Assembly: GCA_003260075.1 (NCBI GenBank)
Contig: QLIY01000019.1
Span: 241,949 to 305,948 of the forward strand
Length of the DNA: 64,000 nt
From: Phallusia mammillata
Lineage: Eukaryota; Chordata; Ascidiacea; Phlebobranchia; Ascidiidae
Reading direction: 5' to 3'
Part shown: one piece after another, positions 1-12,233 of the stretch
How positions within the stretch are numbered: position 1 is the stretch's first letter
How the letters are laid out: every line of letters starts with the position of its first letter
The notes under the pieces: generated by a model
Seen by the model: only the letters and a program-made list of their open reading frames with translations
Databases searched by the model: none
Told to the model about the DNA's origin: nothing
Position numbers and translations under genes: made by a program

Positions 1-1169
1 AACCTATCGCAATGGAGATATGTAAGTCTTATAAAATATTTGTAAATTAACGCATCACTTCATTTATATCAGAGGTTGGTTTTGCTGTATTCAAATTCAT
101 ACCCCCTTGTTACGTTCTGAAAATTGGTTGAAAAAATGTTTACTTTTTGGATTAGTATATTATAGAAAACTTATGAAATGAAACAGACAAATTATGAACG
201 GTTGTTTTGAATTTTATGTATTTAGTTGCTGGATTACCGAAAGTGGAATCATCTACTTTGTCGTGATTCCATTCTCTATCATTATTGGTCTAAATCTGGC
301 ACTTTACATTGCCGTCATGTTCCTCTACTTTCGTCAGCGCAGGAGACACAGACCGGTAGGTTATGAACAACATTTTGCCTGAACCGTAAACACTTTCACA
401 TGTAACAATGACATACTGGCTTATAAAACAGACTTAATTAAACAAACTCCGTGTTTATGGCATGTGTCTAAATAATCCGTGCTTTGGTTTAACACATGTC
501 CAACCCGAACAATGCCATTGCAGGCTGCTGCGAGAGGGCAGGACCGCGGACTGGCTGACTTATTGTTGTCACTTGCTTTGTTTGTGGCCATGGGTGGAAC
601 CTGGATCTTTGCCATCGTTTTGCTTTCTGGAACATCGGACACCTTAGCCACTGTGTTTGCATACATTTTTGCAATACTAAATTCCCTTCAAGGTAAACCC
701 TTAAATACTAAGTTGTTCACTATAGACAACAAACTTGGAAAATATCGCGTTATTACCAACACTTGGCACAACCAATCTGTACTTTGAAGAAATAATTTAG
801 TGTGTTGTTACTGGTTAATATTTAAAAGAATAGTATGTTAACAATTGCATTGTCATCCTTAGAGTTCGGGATGGTGTTGTATGTGAACAGTCAGTTCTAT
901 CTCATCCAACAAAACGCATTGTGATATTTCCTAATGGCCTCTTTCCCGTTTGTGCCTCAGGTTTATTCCTGTTCCTGCTGTTTGTCGTGCGACACAAAGT
1001 TGGCCCAAACAAAAAGCAGCCACAGCAGTCAACAAGGAGTGACATGGGTGCCACGAGGTCAGGTGCCAATTACACCATTCCTTCTACTGAAGTGTCGGAC
1101 TGGATGTCTCTTGCTGTCCAGATTCCTCGACCATCTTTGAAAGATAGAGATCGTGCAGCTAATCGATAA
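1..1169 (+). CDS. Adhesion GPCR, C-terminal part (5'-truncated by window)
   Basis: Four exons can be joined in frame: 1-21, 226-355, 524-692 and 961-1169 (stop 1167-1169), with donors gtaagt, gtaggt and gtaaac. The product covers the end of extracellular loop 2 (R-N-G-D-I-C-W-I), TM5, TM6 with G-G-T-W-I-F, TM7 ending in N-S-L-Q-G-L-F, and a short Ser/Thr-rich tail ending in A-A-N-R. C-W-I, GxTWxF and NSLQG are hallmarks of class B2 (adhesion) 7TM domains, which signal at the plasma membrane. The 169-nt TM6 exon has the same length and phase as the TM6 exon of the minus-strand gene at 3023-11442, so the two are paralogues placed tail-to-tail. The GAIN domain, GPS and TM1-4 lie outside the window. 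Family assignment is firm; the subfamily is not determined. Confidence 0.88.
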
Positions 1170-3022
1170 ATGACAAAAGCGTTGTCAAGTTTTCGTTCCT
1201 TCTGTAGTTTGCAATGTAAGGTAAAAAAAGTATTAGAACCAGTATTACTTAAAATTTGATTAGCGTTTTATGTTATGATGGACGTATTTAGGTACGTGAC
1301 ACAGTGAAGTAGCTTAACTTGACATTGAATTGCATAAAACATATTCTTTTTATTTTTTGAAAGTTTCAACAAGAAAATTTAAACGCACTGTGTTTCTGCA
1401 CGACACTTATTTCGCTGATTAAGGCAAGAATTTTGTCGAAACGTCTGAATAATAAAAAAGAATACAATTTTTAGCGAACTCGATGGTAATTTAGTTTTAG
1501 TTATGGAAGTATTTGTTCTTTGAAACCGCTTTACATGAAGTATCAGCATGCTAAGCACTTATCAATGTCCTGTTTATGTCTCGTCATTGTGTTTAACCGA
1601 GCAGCCATCGTTAAAATTGATCATTGAAGGGTTGTGACATTTTTCCAAACGTGCGCCAGACCACAAGACAAATAAACATAATTTACAACGGGGTTTTCAA
1701 AGCCTACATGTAAATGTTGGAGCTGCAACTCCTGTGCGACTAGAATGTTTTTCTGTTCACATTGTGTTAATATTCAACTCGCGGTGCGTCATGCGCCAAT
1801 AATAAAAATTCTATCGAACGTGATGTTGCTCGTAGCATTATGTACTTTTGTGGCATGTGCTGTTTGGTAAACATTTGCGCACTGCAGGTCGCATGAGAAC
1901 TGCACCTCGATCCCTAGGGAATTTATGACAGGGGTACTTAAGTCCATTGTAAATGCCTAAACAGCAATTCTTTTACTGCTTAGTTGCTTTTTATTTATGT
2001 GTTACTTATTAAACTTCGCTAATGTCACTTTCCGATAATAAACATTCCGACAAACCTGATTTTAGCTTTTGTAAATTTTCCCATTCTGCAGCATGTAAAG
2101 TTAATTGCCGCATGCGATTGCTAGTTTTATCAGTGCTACAGGGAGTGTATGCTTGATATTGCACAACATTTCAAAAGAACTGTGCCGTTCAGTTTTTGTG
2201 AGCTTGGAATAAGATCAAGCCCGTTTCTTCAAACCTAAGCCCGATCCTTCCCGGACTTACAAATCTAGTGTCGTTAATGGTGTGTTTAAATGCTCACACT
2301 TAGTAGTTGAGTTGAGTTTATTTCGTTTGGTGAAAGAACGAGTAGCGACACAATGGCACTAAAAACGATCACCAAAGCGCAAAATAGTAAATTGCACAAT
2401 GGGTTGATGACACCAAAACTCGCTGCAGCTACACCCTATCATAAAGCGTTACGTGACTGGGGCTCACAAGAAAGTGAGGTTGGAGCAATGTTGATAAACA
2501 CGACTGGCTGGGGAGGGAAAGTTGGTGCAAACGTAAACGTAAACGCAAATATGCTAATTTTGCTACAACCTAAACGCAAAACACGAACTTGACAACTTAC
2601 AAAAAATGTATTTTTTGCTCAAAAACGTTTTAGAGTAATCGCGTATAGATATTATTAATATTTTGCATAAGAAACGAAATATCATCGTTTTATGGTTAGT
2701 TTAACTATGTTGGTGTGTTTCGTCGTGAAAATGTAGAGGCATTTCTAATCTTAAATAGGCATATAACGGAACTGCGCTAGTGCGACAGTGAATGTGGAGT
2801 TAAAACAACTAAATAAAACCGCGCAGCAAAATTGATTAGTAATGACCACAATTACCTGCGTCAAAGTGCAGTAGTTTATGCTTGAAATAGAAAGTTAACC
2901 GTTGGTGCACAGCAAGCGTATGTACAATGAATAGAATAAAGCTGGACAACAGCGTGCTATAAAGTGAAAATTTATCAGCAAAAACAATAATTAGCAAGAC
3001 TTGACATTTGTCAGATAATCAG
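1170..3022. other. Intergenic gap between two convergent adhesion GPCR genes
   Basis: No convincing coding exon is seen. AATAAA-like signals near 1450 and 1670 could serve the upstream gene. The open frame at 2353-2592 lacks splice or family support. Confidence 0.5.
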
Positions 3023-6000
3023 TTAATTAGTCATGGATGTTTCAAAACCGCTGCTCGAGGAACATGTCGAAAACGCAATTTTAGTGTTTTTGCTTTCTTT
3101 CAATGGAAGATCTTCATGTTTTCTAAGTAATAGGACAGAGTGTAAAAAAAAACATTTTATATTGCGATGAAAAAAGAAAGCCGAATAGTAGTCTACATAC
3201 CGACCCGACACCGACAGGACTCTTCGAGCTTTTACCAGTTGTGCGATTTCTGCCAGATAGTTTTGACGCATCACGTACAAAACAAAAAGACAAACACCTA
3301 AAGATTGTATCATATCAAACCTTTATATAAATGTAAAAGATCATTAAACAAAAAATACGCAAACTTTTTTAAACCGTGGTACGTGCACAAACAACAAATT
3401 GTAATCAGTAGGTGAACATACCTGCGTAGCTGTTATAAGCGAGTCTACATGAATGATTAGATACTTTTGACATAATTTAATAACCTATTAAATACTAACC
3501 TTGTAGGGAGTTTAATATTGTAAATATGAAAGCGAAAACTTCCAGCACCACCAGTTCCTCGTCTGATGCTACAAGTGCTATTGCAAATAGCCAAGTTCCA
3601 CCAAGTGTCACGAAAAGCGTGAGTGAAATCATTGCGTTTCGTGCCGATCGATTACCGTTATTTGAACCCTAAAGCGGACAACATATTCAGTTATTTATCA
3701 GTCAAAATTCCCAAAGCGTATTAATACCTTTATGTTTCGCTTGCACATCACATGATAAACTATCATCACGTAAAGAATCAAGTTTATGCCAATTAAAATG
3801 CAAACAGGAATCGCGACAAAGAACAGCAAGTATTCATCGTGTATCCAGCATCTAAAAATCGGACAATTACCACTTTATAAATAGTAATAGTGCTTTATCA
3901 TCTACAATACTTACGTATAGTCTATGCGAATGTATAGACTTTTGTTGACAGCTAAAATGCAGGAAACAAAAACTGCTGGAAGCAGCCACCCGACAATACA
4001 AGCAGGGATCAAAATTGTTTTAGATGTCGGTAAACTTTTGTACCAAAAAGGCTAAAAAATACATAATCGTTTGTGAAAAGCTACAATGCATTTATATCGT
4101 ATCGACAACAAAGCATATTTACGAATGCAAGAGCTAGAAAAAAAGTAGTGCCTTCCACTAACATCCAACCCATCGAAGATAACATAAAAAAGTGTGTAAG
4201 GACCGCAATCGATAGACAGCCGTTTACTGATTTTTGCACAAAATCCTGTCCACTGAGAATCAAGTCGACGTTAAAAAACAAAAGTGACAAGGAAAGATTA
4301 GTAAGAAGAAAAGCACTTCGAAATTTCTTTTCTTTTCGACTGGGTCTGAAAGGGAAAATGAATATTGGGTAATACTTCAAAATAGAAATGTTCACATATT
4401 CTTGCGTACTTGTAAATTATGAACTCCAAAACAGTTATCATCAGACATACGCTGGAAATGCTACACCCAACCAATGTGATAAGGTCAATCGCTGTCGAGT
4501 CCACGTAGTTACTGTTCTAAGTTTTTTCAAAAAAAAGTTTTTCACATGGTTTATCATTTTAAAGACTTTAACAACTGAACTCACAAACAAAGCAGCAAAA
4601 TTGGTAAGATGGTTAGAGTAACAAGTGATTGCTTGGTTGTCGACTGTCGCAATCGACAGTCCGTCTGTTAACCAAGTATCAAAATTCCAAAAACCACAAT
4701 ACGTGCTTTTGTCTGCATACATATCAGTATTTTTTGTCTAAAAAGGGTTGAAAATCATTACAGATCAGCAACAGATGACAATTAGCAGATCCAAGAAAGT
4801 TCTCACCTTTAAGGAAAATTGTATTTCAACAGGCTGTTGTAGATGTTCAACTTTGCCGTTACTTCCAACAACAGTTGCTGATAACACGACATTTGAAGTG
4901 TATTGTAAATTTGCACCCCGACGTTGATTGGTTTCAGCAGTGGAAAAAAGTTTGTCGTCGGACATTGCGTAGAAGCTCGTTCGATATGTACCTGTACAAG
5001 TAAAAACGATCGTTATAAGGTTTTGTCTTAAAAACACTTTGGAAATGATATTGACCAATGTAATTTCCGCTTTTAATTAACATTAGTCAAATATTTCACA
5101 AGCGCGTTTACCTAAGCTCTGGAAACTTGCTTGGTAGGGAATTTTGATGTATGAGGTCGCTCTATCACTCGACTGACCATAAAAAATGTCCAATTGGTCG
5201 GATCGAAAACCAGGTTCTTGAACATTTGTCATAGATAGAACTTCGTAACCAATTCCACATTGAGCATCTGCAGATATCAGGATTTTGATAATCACATCGA
5301 TTGAGGTGCCAATTGCAGATTACCTTGTAGAAAGGGTTGAGCAACAGCAAATGCCATAGAGCTTGTCACTTCTTCAAACTTCTCTCCTTCTATTAATTCT
5401 ACTTTTTCAGCCACGGTGTCCAAAGTTTCAAGCATTCTACATAGTGTTTGCGGTTAAATATATTTATTCTTCCGTTAAGAACAGAAATGAGAGAACTTAA
5501 CCAATAGTTAAATCACTGTTCAACTTACCTCCATGAAATGTGGCTTGCCTTGATTTCTTCTTCAGGTGCTTCCAAGATATTTCCAATTGTGCCAACAACT
5601 GAACTTGACGTCTGACATAACATGAAATTAAGTTTTAAGTGGAAAGACGTAATTGGTTTTAAGTTCACAAAAATTTATTGCAGTAAGCTACATAAGCTAT
5701 ACACGACTATTCGTAAAACCCGAACATTTTTGCTTAAAGTGGGTGCATCGACAACTTGGTCAAGAACATCGACGATGATCGTAAGACTTTCCGCTTGCAG
5801 TTGTCCCGGGTCTGATGTTATTACTTCCAGATCGTTTGCAACCTGCTGCCGACCTTCCTCTGTTTCGATTGTCGCGTTTACATAGTCCTTTTTTACAAAT
5901 AGCAATGGTTTTGAAAAGTGTGCTTTAACACAGACCAAAAAAGAGCAAATGTTACCTTCAACTGCACATTACAAGACGACAACCATGTTGGCTTTTCCCA

Positions 6001-9000
6001 AACCGCTTTAATGCTGCAGTCTCGTACACCGTATGGTTTGCCATCTAAAATAGTTCATTTCATAATTTGTTCATTGCTGATGAACTAACGTGGTGAGCAA
6101 AAGTGGTGTTATTGTCACTCAATAAAATGATCACGTACAGTTTAATGTGTTTGTTGAACAAACAGTTGAAGATGAATTTGAGTATCCTGCGGCGGTCGAA
6201 GGAAACCAAACATTTATGTTTTGATCAAATGGATACACAACATAAACTTCATCGCATCGAGCTGTAAAACAGTACGATGAACTATTAACATCAGTCCAAA
6301 AATACAAAATTAACGTGTCTTATGATGTGCAAGACTGTGCAAGGGTTGTTGAACAAAATAAGTACCTAAAAATTATCTATTTAAAAAACACGATGCTATT
6401 GCGGATTATAATTATAACTAATAATTATTAACCACTGCTTTTGTGCATTATAGCAATAGTATTTTGTTTAAATTTGTGCATTATAGCAAGAAGCTGATTT
6501 GTTTAAATTCATGTTTTGTGACGTTAAGTTGACAGTGAATGGAATTTTATCGATTGTGAAAGATGGGAAGTACAAACATCAACTTTTGTCAAATGTTTTC
6601 AGAGAACCAGTTGTTTTTAAACGAAGGTTCACAAAGAAAATTTTGCACACTCACTTGTGATTGTCCAGTCGCACAATTTGGTGGGTGAGCTTTTGATGTG
6701 CGTTGTTTCTGTGGCAACAGCAAGATCTCTGTTGTACTAGAAACTTGGGGTTGTTAACTTTGAACGATTTGCTACTTTGCAATGTAACCGGAAAATACTT
6801 ACGGAAAATGCGGCGAAAGTGCTGACATACTGAGAAAACTCGCATGTGACAGATTGATTGGTAATGTCTACAACACTGGCCTTTTCAGTCGACCAGCACC
6901 CATATAAATCCCAAAAACCACATGTAGTTTCGTTCAATCGAACCATCGCATCGGTCTGTACATGTCAATAAAATGTGTGGATATTCTGTTAAGACCAGCT
7001 TTTCTAAATACACAAATTGAAAATATTATGGAAAAAAAATATCTGTTTGATAAAATTGAAGGCAATTTCGAAAGCTGAATCACGTATTGTACTCTAGCAT
7101 TTTTTAATAAGGGGATTAGAGACATATTTTGTGTCTGCTGCCTGTAGTACCATAAGCACTGTTGCCTGCCTTGTTTGCTCCACATGTAATATTCGTAGAA
7201 GGGGAATGTCAGTTCGACCATTCACCAGTTGGTAAGACGCATTTTGGCTGTTTACATTGGAGGATTAATGTATGTTCAGAAGTAAACAGTTCTTACAAAC
7301 CTTTTGCAGAGAAAACTCCGTTTTCATTGGCGACTTCAAAGTTATATTGGTGGTATTTTTTCCGACAGCGTTTACTGATAACACAACGTCTGAAGCGTAT
7401 GTTAGATTTTGATAAGGCCTGACAGATTTAAAAAACTTGTCGTCGTGCATTGCGTAAAATAGCGTCCTATATCCATCTGCGTTTAGAAATAATGGTTTAG
7501 TGGTAAAGTTCTGCTTTAAATATATATGGTAGTTTTTAATTGCTATTTTGCAAAAATCGCCGTGTTGGTAACGTTTACTTGCCGCAAGCTTCTTGAGGAC
7601 ATCCAACGTATGATGCACCATCACCGAGAGGGTAATCGTTCCAAAATGCATGAAATTGGTCAAATCGAAATCCGAACTCAGCTGGTAGTGTGGGGCGGGG
7701 CATAAAACCCAAATAAATGTCAAAATATCCTGCAAACGGTGCTTGTTATTTTCTTTACTGGCTGGCATTACTTGCAAAAACAACCATGCAAAATTGGACA
7801 CAGAAAAAAACCAAGGGACTTCGTAACTTTGTCCAAACGCGACTCCTCTTCAGTCAGCTCCGTGTTTTCACCCAAGGCAAGCAAAGTTGCAAGCAATCTA
7901 CAATTGGTTTAAATTATGTTTAGTTTAAACTTATGTAGTAACGAGACATAGCACGAAAGGAGATAAGGTGTGAATTACAATCACGTTTCAACCTTTCTGA
8001 TTGCTTGCTTGCTATAATTTCCTTCTCTGATGCATCTAAAATATTTCCGATTGTCCCGGCGACTGAGCTGGAAATCTTTGAAAACAAGCATTGTGTTTGA
8101 ATTAACATGGTTTACATATAACAGTCAAGGCCTTTTTTTTTTTTCAGCGGGGGCCAAATTTTGACAAAACACACTAGAATGGATAGATTACTATATCAAG
8201 TAATTATGTACACGTGGCATAAACTAGATGCCGTAGATTTGCGTCAACGATGAAAAATCCTCGTACAGCCACGCAACTATGAACCATTTTGTCCGTTTAA
8301 TCAACATACAAACGGCATAAGCTATGAAAACAACACGAGATACGTAAACAAAGTATATATCGTTAAAGTGGCTTGTGAAGACATTTGCTTTGACCATCTC
8401 AGCTTCCCTTCTTAAAGCATTATCGTCTTTCAGCCATCACGTTTTTCAAGAAAACGTTGTAATTTTGCAGTACTTTTCCAGGGGGTCAAATGCTCCACCT
8501 TGCCCTTACGTACCGGCGCCCATGAGAACAGTAGTTTTCGAACTTACGCGTCCGAAAAGCGATTTCGGAGGGCATTTCGCCACAACCTAGACCAGTGGTT
8601 CTCAAAGTATGGGTCGCGACCCAAACATGGGTCGCACAGGGTAAAAAAATGGGTCGCGCACACAATAGCCTTCCCACTATACTGTTTCGCACATGGCGAT
8701 TGTAACGTCATAGCACGGGAAATAATAGGATAAGTTAATCTTGCGTTAACTGAACTTGGCCATGTGACAGTTAGCGTTAGAGTATGAGTAAGTATTCGTA
8801 CAAGAAAATAAAATACATTTTTTTTTAGGTTTGGGTCGTGAGGTGTTTATAAAACTCAGATTTGGGTCGCGCTCAAAAAAGTTTGAGAACCACTGACCTA
8901 GACGAATTGCTACAATATCATTACTTGTCAGGTTGTTCGACTGTATAAGTGTATATGTATGTTAAATGTAAAAAATATTTTGTGTCGAACAATATTACTT

Positions 9001-11442
9001 CATTCAGTTACAAGTAACAACAGAAGGCGAAACGATTTTTCAAATTTACCTTTAGAATTTGGCAATGGCCTTCGTTTTACTGAGATATACTTTGGCCTCT
9101 AAAATTTTCGAAAAATGTGCGCACATTTTAACGTGCACATTTTCGCGCACTCTGTACAGAAAACAGTCGCATTAAAAAGTTGTGCAACCTATAAAGCCCA
9201 CGCAGAAATGTTACCTAAATTAAGTAATTTGAACAAATATCGAAACCTTTATGGGCAAAACTGGTGTATTCACAACTTTGGCAAGGATCTCCGAAACAGC
9301 AGTAATGAAGCAAGCTTGTAGTTGCACTGGTTGTGATGTCATTACTTCCAGATCATTTGCCACCTGAAGTCGATGTTCATTGGAGTTTATAGTTGAGTGA
9401 AGATAATCCTTATAAAACATCGTTTGTGACTGATTGAGAAAAAACATTTAACTGATAACCAACCTCAATCCGCGCATTACATGATGATAACCACACAGGG
9501 GTAGCCCAATAACCATCCAAATGACATTCTCGAATAGCATAGGGTGTTTCGCCTTAAAACAAGCCGACAAAAGTGAAATGAAATTGGTCATGATCCTCAA
9601 CTTGCGACAACACAAAGTAACACTAAAAAAGTGACAGAAAATATTGCGAGTAGGGGACATAATAATTTTAGTCGTGGGGTTTAAGGTACATGAGGTGATT
9701 TAATTAAAGGTCGTGTTACTAATTTAATCACTCATTTTCAAAATCAAACAGTAAACTATATATACCAGAGTTGCAAGCGGGCCCGAATTCTGATCCCGAA
9801 TTCTGATCCCGAACCCGGCCCGAACCCGAAAGTATAAGCCCGAAGCCCGGCCCGAGGGGGGGGGGAAACCATCCAAATGACATTCTCGAATAGCATAGGG
9901 TGTTCCGCCTTAAAACAAGCCGACAAAAGTGAAATGAAATTGGTCATGATACTCAACTTGCGACAACACAAAGTAACACTAAAAAAGTGACAGAAAAAAT
10001 TGCGAGTAGGGGGCATAATAATTTTAGTAGTGGGGTTTAAGGTACATGAGGTGATTTAATTAAAGGTCGTGTTACTAATTTAATCACTCATTTTCAAAAT
10101 CAAACAGTAAACTATATATACCAGAGTTGCAAGCGGGCCCGAATTCTGATCCCGAATTCTGATCCCGAACCCGGCCCGAACCCGAAAGTATAAGCCCGAA
10201 GCCCGGCCCGAACCCGAAACGTTTTTAAGAAGCCTGTTTAGGCCCGAAATTTTGATTGACAGGCCTATCCACGAAAGCCTTGCAAAAAAAGATGAGAAAG
10301 AAAAAAATACAACCAACACAATGAGCAATAGTAGACAATGGGGTAAACAATACGTTTTAGAGTAGGGTGGGCATTAGGTCAAAGCTCGAGAATTGTTACT
10401 TAGCTGAGTGATATTATAGAACCCGGCCCGAACCCGAACCCGGCCCGACTTGCAACTCTGATATATACGCTCAACGTACATCGTAATTGAGTCGAATTAG
10501 GTGAACAAAGTACATCGTTTTTTGTTACAACGTTTAGTAAGAAGAAAAACTCGCTTCAGATCGGCATGTGCTGTAAAGTGAACTCATACGGCTGACACTT
10601 ACTGTTTACGGTGCCGCTAGGACATACGTCTGTCGACAAATTTCTATACCCAACGAATGTTCTTGGAAACAAAACCTCAATGTTTGTATCTTGTGGAAAA
10701 TTTATGGAATGTCCTTGGCAGTAAACTAGATAAAATAAAAAATAACGCTTAATCAGTTCGCTAACATTGAAAAAAAAAACACTTAAAAAATCAAAAAAAG
10801 TAATAAAAAATCAAAAACAAACTTTATCACGGCGGGAAATTCTCGAACTGCTATGGTCAAGTATCATAACACAAATGTCAATATTACCTGGCTCACATTC
10901 ACCTTCGCTTGTTGACGTAAATCCATTGTAACAGCTACACATGCATGATCCGGTATAGTTGGAGCACGAATGGCATCCCAAGCACAATTTAGAGCAAGGA
11001 AACGCTGAAAAAGTTAAAAAAAAGGTGATACCAAACGTGCCTACCAGTATACGAAATCATTTGGGCATTTTATGTACACCATATACCTACATGTGATGTA
11101 ATAAGCTTGAAATGGTCCCGTGTTTTTTCCTGTAAGAGTACTAGAAGCGTTTAACGCTTGCCAAGAACGCGCTCCATCAATCCACAATGATTGGTTGTTG
11201 CCCATCTTTGACAAATCACCATTAACAATTTCATTCTGGATAGACTGTGACTCAATGACTTTTGGTTTTAGTTTCTGCCTTCCCTTTGGCATAACCCTGG
11301 CGAAATCAATGCCTTGGTGTTCTATGTTTCTACTCCCCTCTGCTACAATGACCGGATATGTTTTGTAACATAGTGACAGTAAAGATACAGTTAACATACA
11401 TTGCAATGTTACCATTGCTGAAATAACCCTTACGACATTCAA
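3023..11442 (-). CDS. Adhesion GPCR with EGF-like domain and two tandem GAIN-GPS units, complete (~1205 aa)
   Basis: Twenty-six exons join in frame (3618 nt including stop), 5' to 3': 11091-11442, 10888-11004, 10603-10725, 9464-9552, 9247-9408, 7993-8075, 7785-7897, 7583-7729, 7301-7476, 6803-6955, 6655-6736, 6139-6261, 5956-6044, 5726-5887, 5529-5611, 5324-5436, 5112-5267, 4807-4991, 4585-4737, 4410-4516, 4123-4345, 3915-4051, 3728-3851, 3500-3668, 3201-3297, 3023-3122. The ATG at 11442 starts a signal peptide; an EGF-like Cys-rich exon follows (residues ~118-156). Unit 1 is ~157-505 and unit 2 ~533-887, each ending in a GPS exon of 153 nt. GPS2 reads N-H-L-T-N-F-A-A-L-F, a canonical autoproteolysis site with tethered agonist; GPS1 lacks the His. 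TM1-7 span ~888-1170 (V-G-C in TM1, S-S-M-G-W-M-L-V-E-G in TM3, G-G-T-W-L-F in TM6, N-S-L-Q-G in TM7), then a short tail. One intron uses a GC donor (7582). Exon borders are hand-called; small shifts are possible. Confidence 0.87.
4585..4737 (-). other. GPS exon 2 (canonical H-L-T cleavage site)
   Basis: The exon carries C-G-F-W-N-F-D, a conserved Trp, and T-C-Y-S-N-H-L-T-N-F-A-A-L-F directly before TM1. From the family, self-cleavage between L and T would expose the tethered agonist starting T-N-F-A-A-L-F. Confidence 0.87.
6803..6955 (-). other. GPS exon 1 (degenerate, predicted uncleaved)
   Basis: The exon keeps C-G-F-W-D, the second Trp and a T-F-A-A-F agonist-like segment. Where the paired exon reads H-L-T it reads Y-V-S, so the catalytic His two residues before the scissile bond is absent. 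It is 153 nt, identical in length and phase to the GPS exon at 4585-4737. Confidence 0.8.
8593..8895. mobile_element. hAT-type MITE, 303 bp
   Basis: Terminal inverted repeats start CAGTGGTTCTCAAA and end TTTGAGAACCACTG. They are flanked by a perfect 8-bp target duplication, acctagac (8585-8592 and 8896-8903). Copies of G-G-G-T-C-G-C-G lie near both ends. It sits in an intron of the double-GAIN receptor gene and has no transposase. Confidence 0.9.
9511..10211. repeat. Direct duplication (345 bp) around a 10-nt G-run
   Basis: Copy 1 is 9511-9855, the G-run 9856-9865 and copy 2 9867-10211. The copies differ at scattered bases. Copy 2 repeats part of the receptor exon at 9464-9552 plus its acceptor, but is cut at the run, so the intact exon is the upstream-coordinate one. 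This is the only junction with G instead of C on this strand. It is probably an assembly gap with unmerged contig ends. Confidence 0.8.
10122..10460. mobile_element. hAT-like MITE with CCCGAACCCGG-rich interior
   Basis: The ends are CAGAGTTGCAAG and CTTGCAACTCTG, flanked by a perfect 8-bp duplication atatatac. Internal sequence is built from repeated GGCCCGAACCCGAA motifs near both ends. A second, truncated left end (9766-9855) belongs to the duplicated segment ending at the G-run. Confidence 0.82.
10888..11004 (-). other. EGF-like exon of the double-GAIN adhesion GPCR
   Basis: The exon encodes eight cysteines in spacing typical of a laminin/EGF-like module, including G-S-C-M-C-S-C-Y-N-G-F. 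The acceptor is tttttcag and the donor gtaata; the phase matches both neighbouring exons. It is the only recognisable module outside the two GAIN units. Confidence 0.75.
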
Positions 11443-12233
11443 GTTTAGACACAGCGTTTGTCAGATAACATTAAATAACTGGATTTTTAGGTCGAGGTTG
11501 GAACGATTATACGTCTTTGTTGGTCGATTAGCAATTTGTTAAAAATTGATTAATTCGCTTAGTAAAAATGGGTTTATTTTATGATAAGAGGTAAACGGCA
11601 ACAGACGGCAAATTAACATACAATTTTTTGAGATTGCTTGGTATGTGACGTAGGGTCTGATCATATTAAGGTTACGTGCTCCAACAGATACCACAGACTA
11701 TAGAGTACATATACATAAATCGATTCCCCAAATGGTTTGATTTAAAACTGCTTCGATTTTGTGTTCATTTTTGTGATTAAGTTTGCCGTTACTACGTTTT
11801 CGTTGCAGCCGAACTCATTAACATAAGTTTTAGTCAAAAAAACTACAAATTGTTTGTTTGTTTTTTTGTCCGTGGTGTTTTATTATGGACTGTCTATAAT
11901 TAAGAATCTCATTTCCTTTGAATGCCGCGCCTAGAAACTAAATTTCATGTAGTGCTATAATCGCAATTTTAGTAATCAGACCTGTATGACAAAGGAACAA
12001 TTATAACAGCAACAGTGAAGGCAAACGATCAGAAGCGACCCAATTTGGCGATTAAAAAAATATAACAAAGTGTTGAAACATACAGTAACGGCAAATGCTA
12101 ATCGTGACGCCAAATTCATGTTTTTCTTTACGACAAACACGGAAGCAAACCAAGATGGCACGAGGTGACGCACATTAGGAATAGGTCTGATGACAAAACA
12201 TCCGCAAGGTGTCAGTATTTTCAGATTTTAAAC

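Noticed and set aside
9448-10328. Similar minus-strand frames repeated near 9.5 and 9.9 kb
   Set aside because: They are read from the gap-linked duplicate block in another frame; only the exon at 9464-9552 fits the receptor gene.
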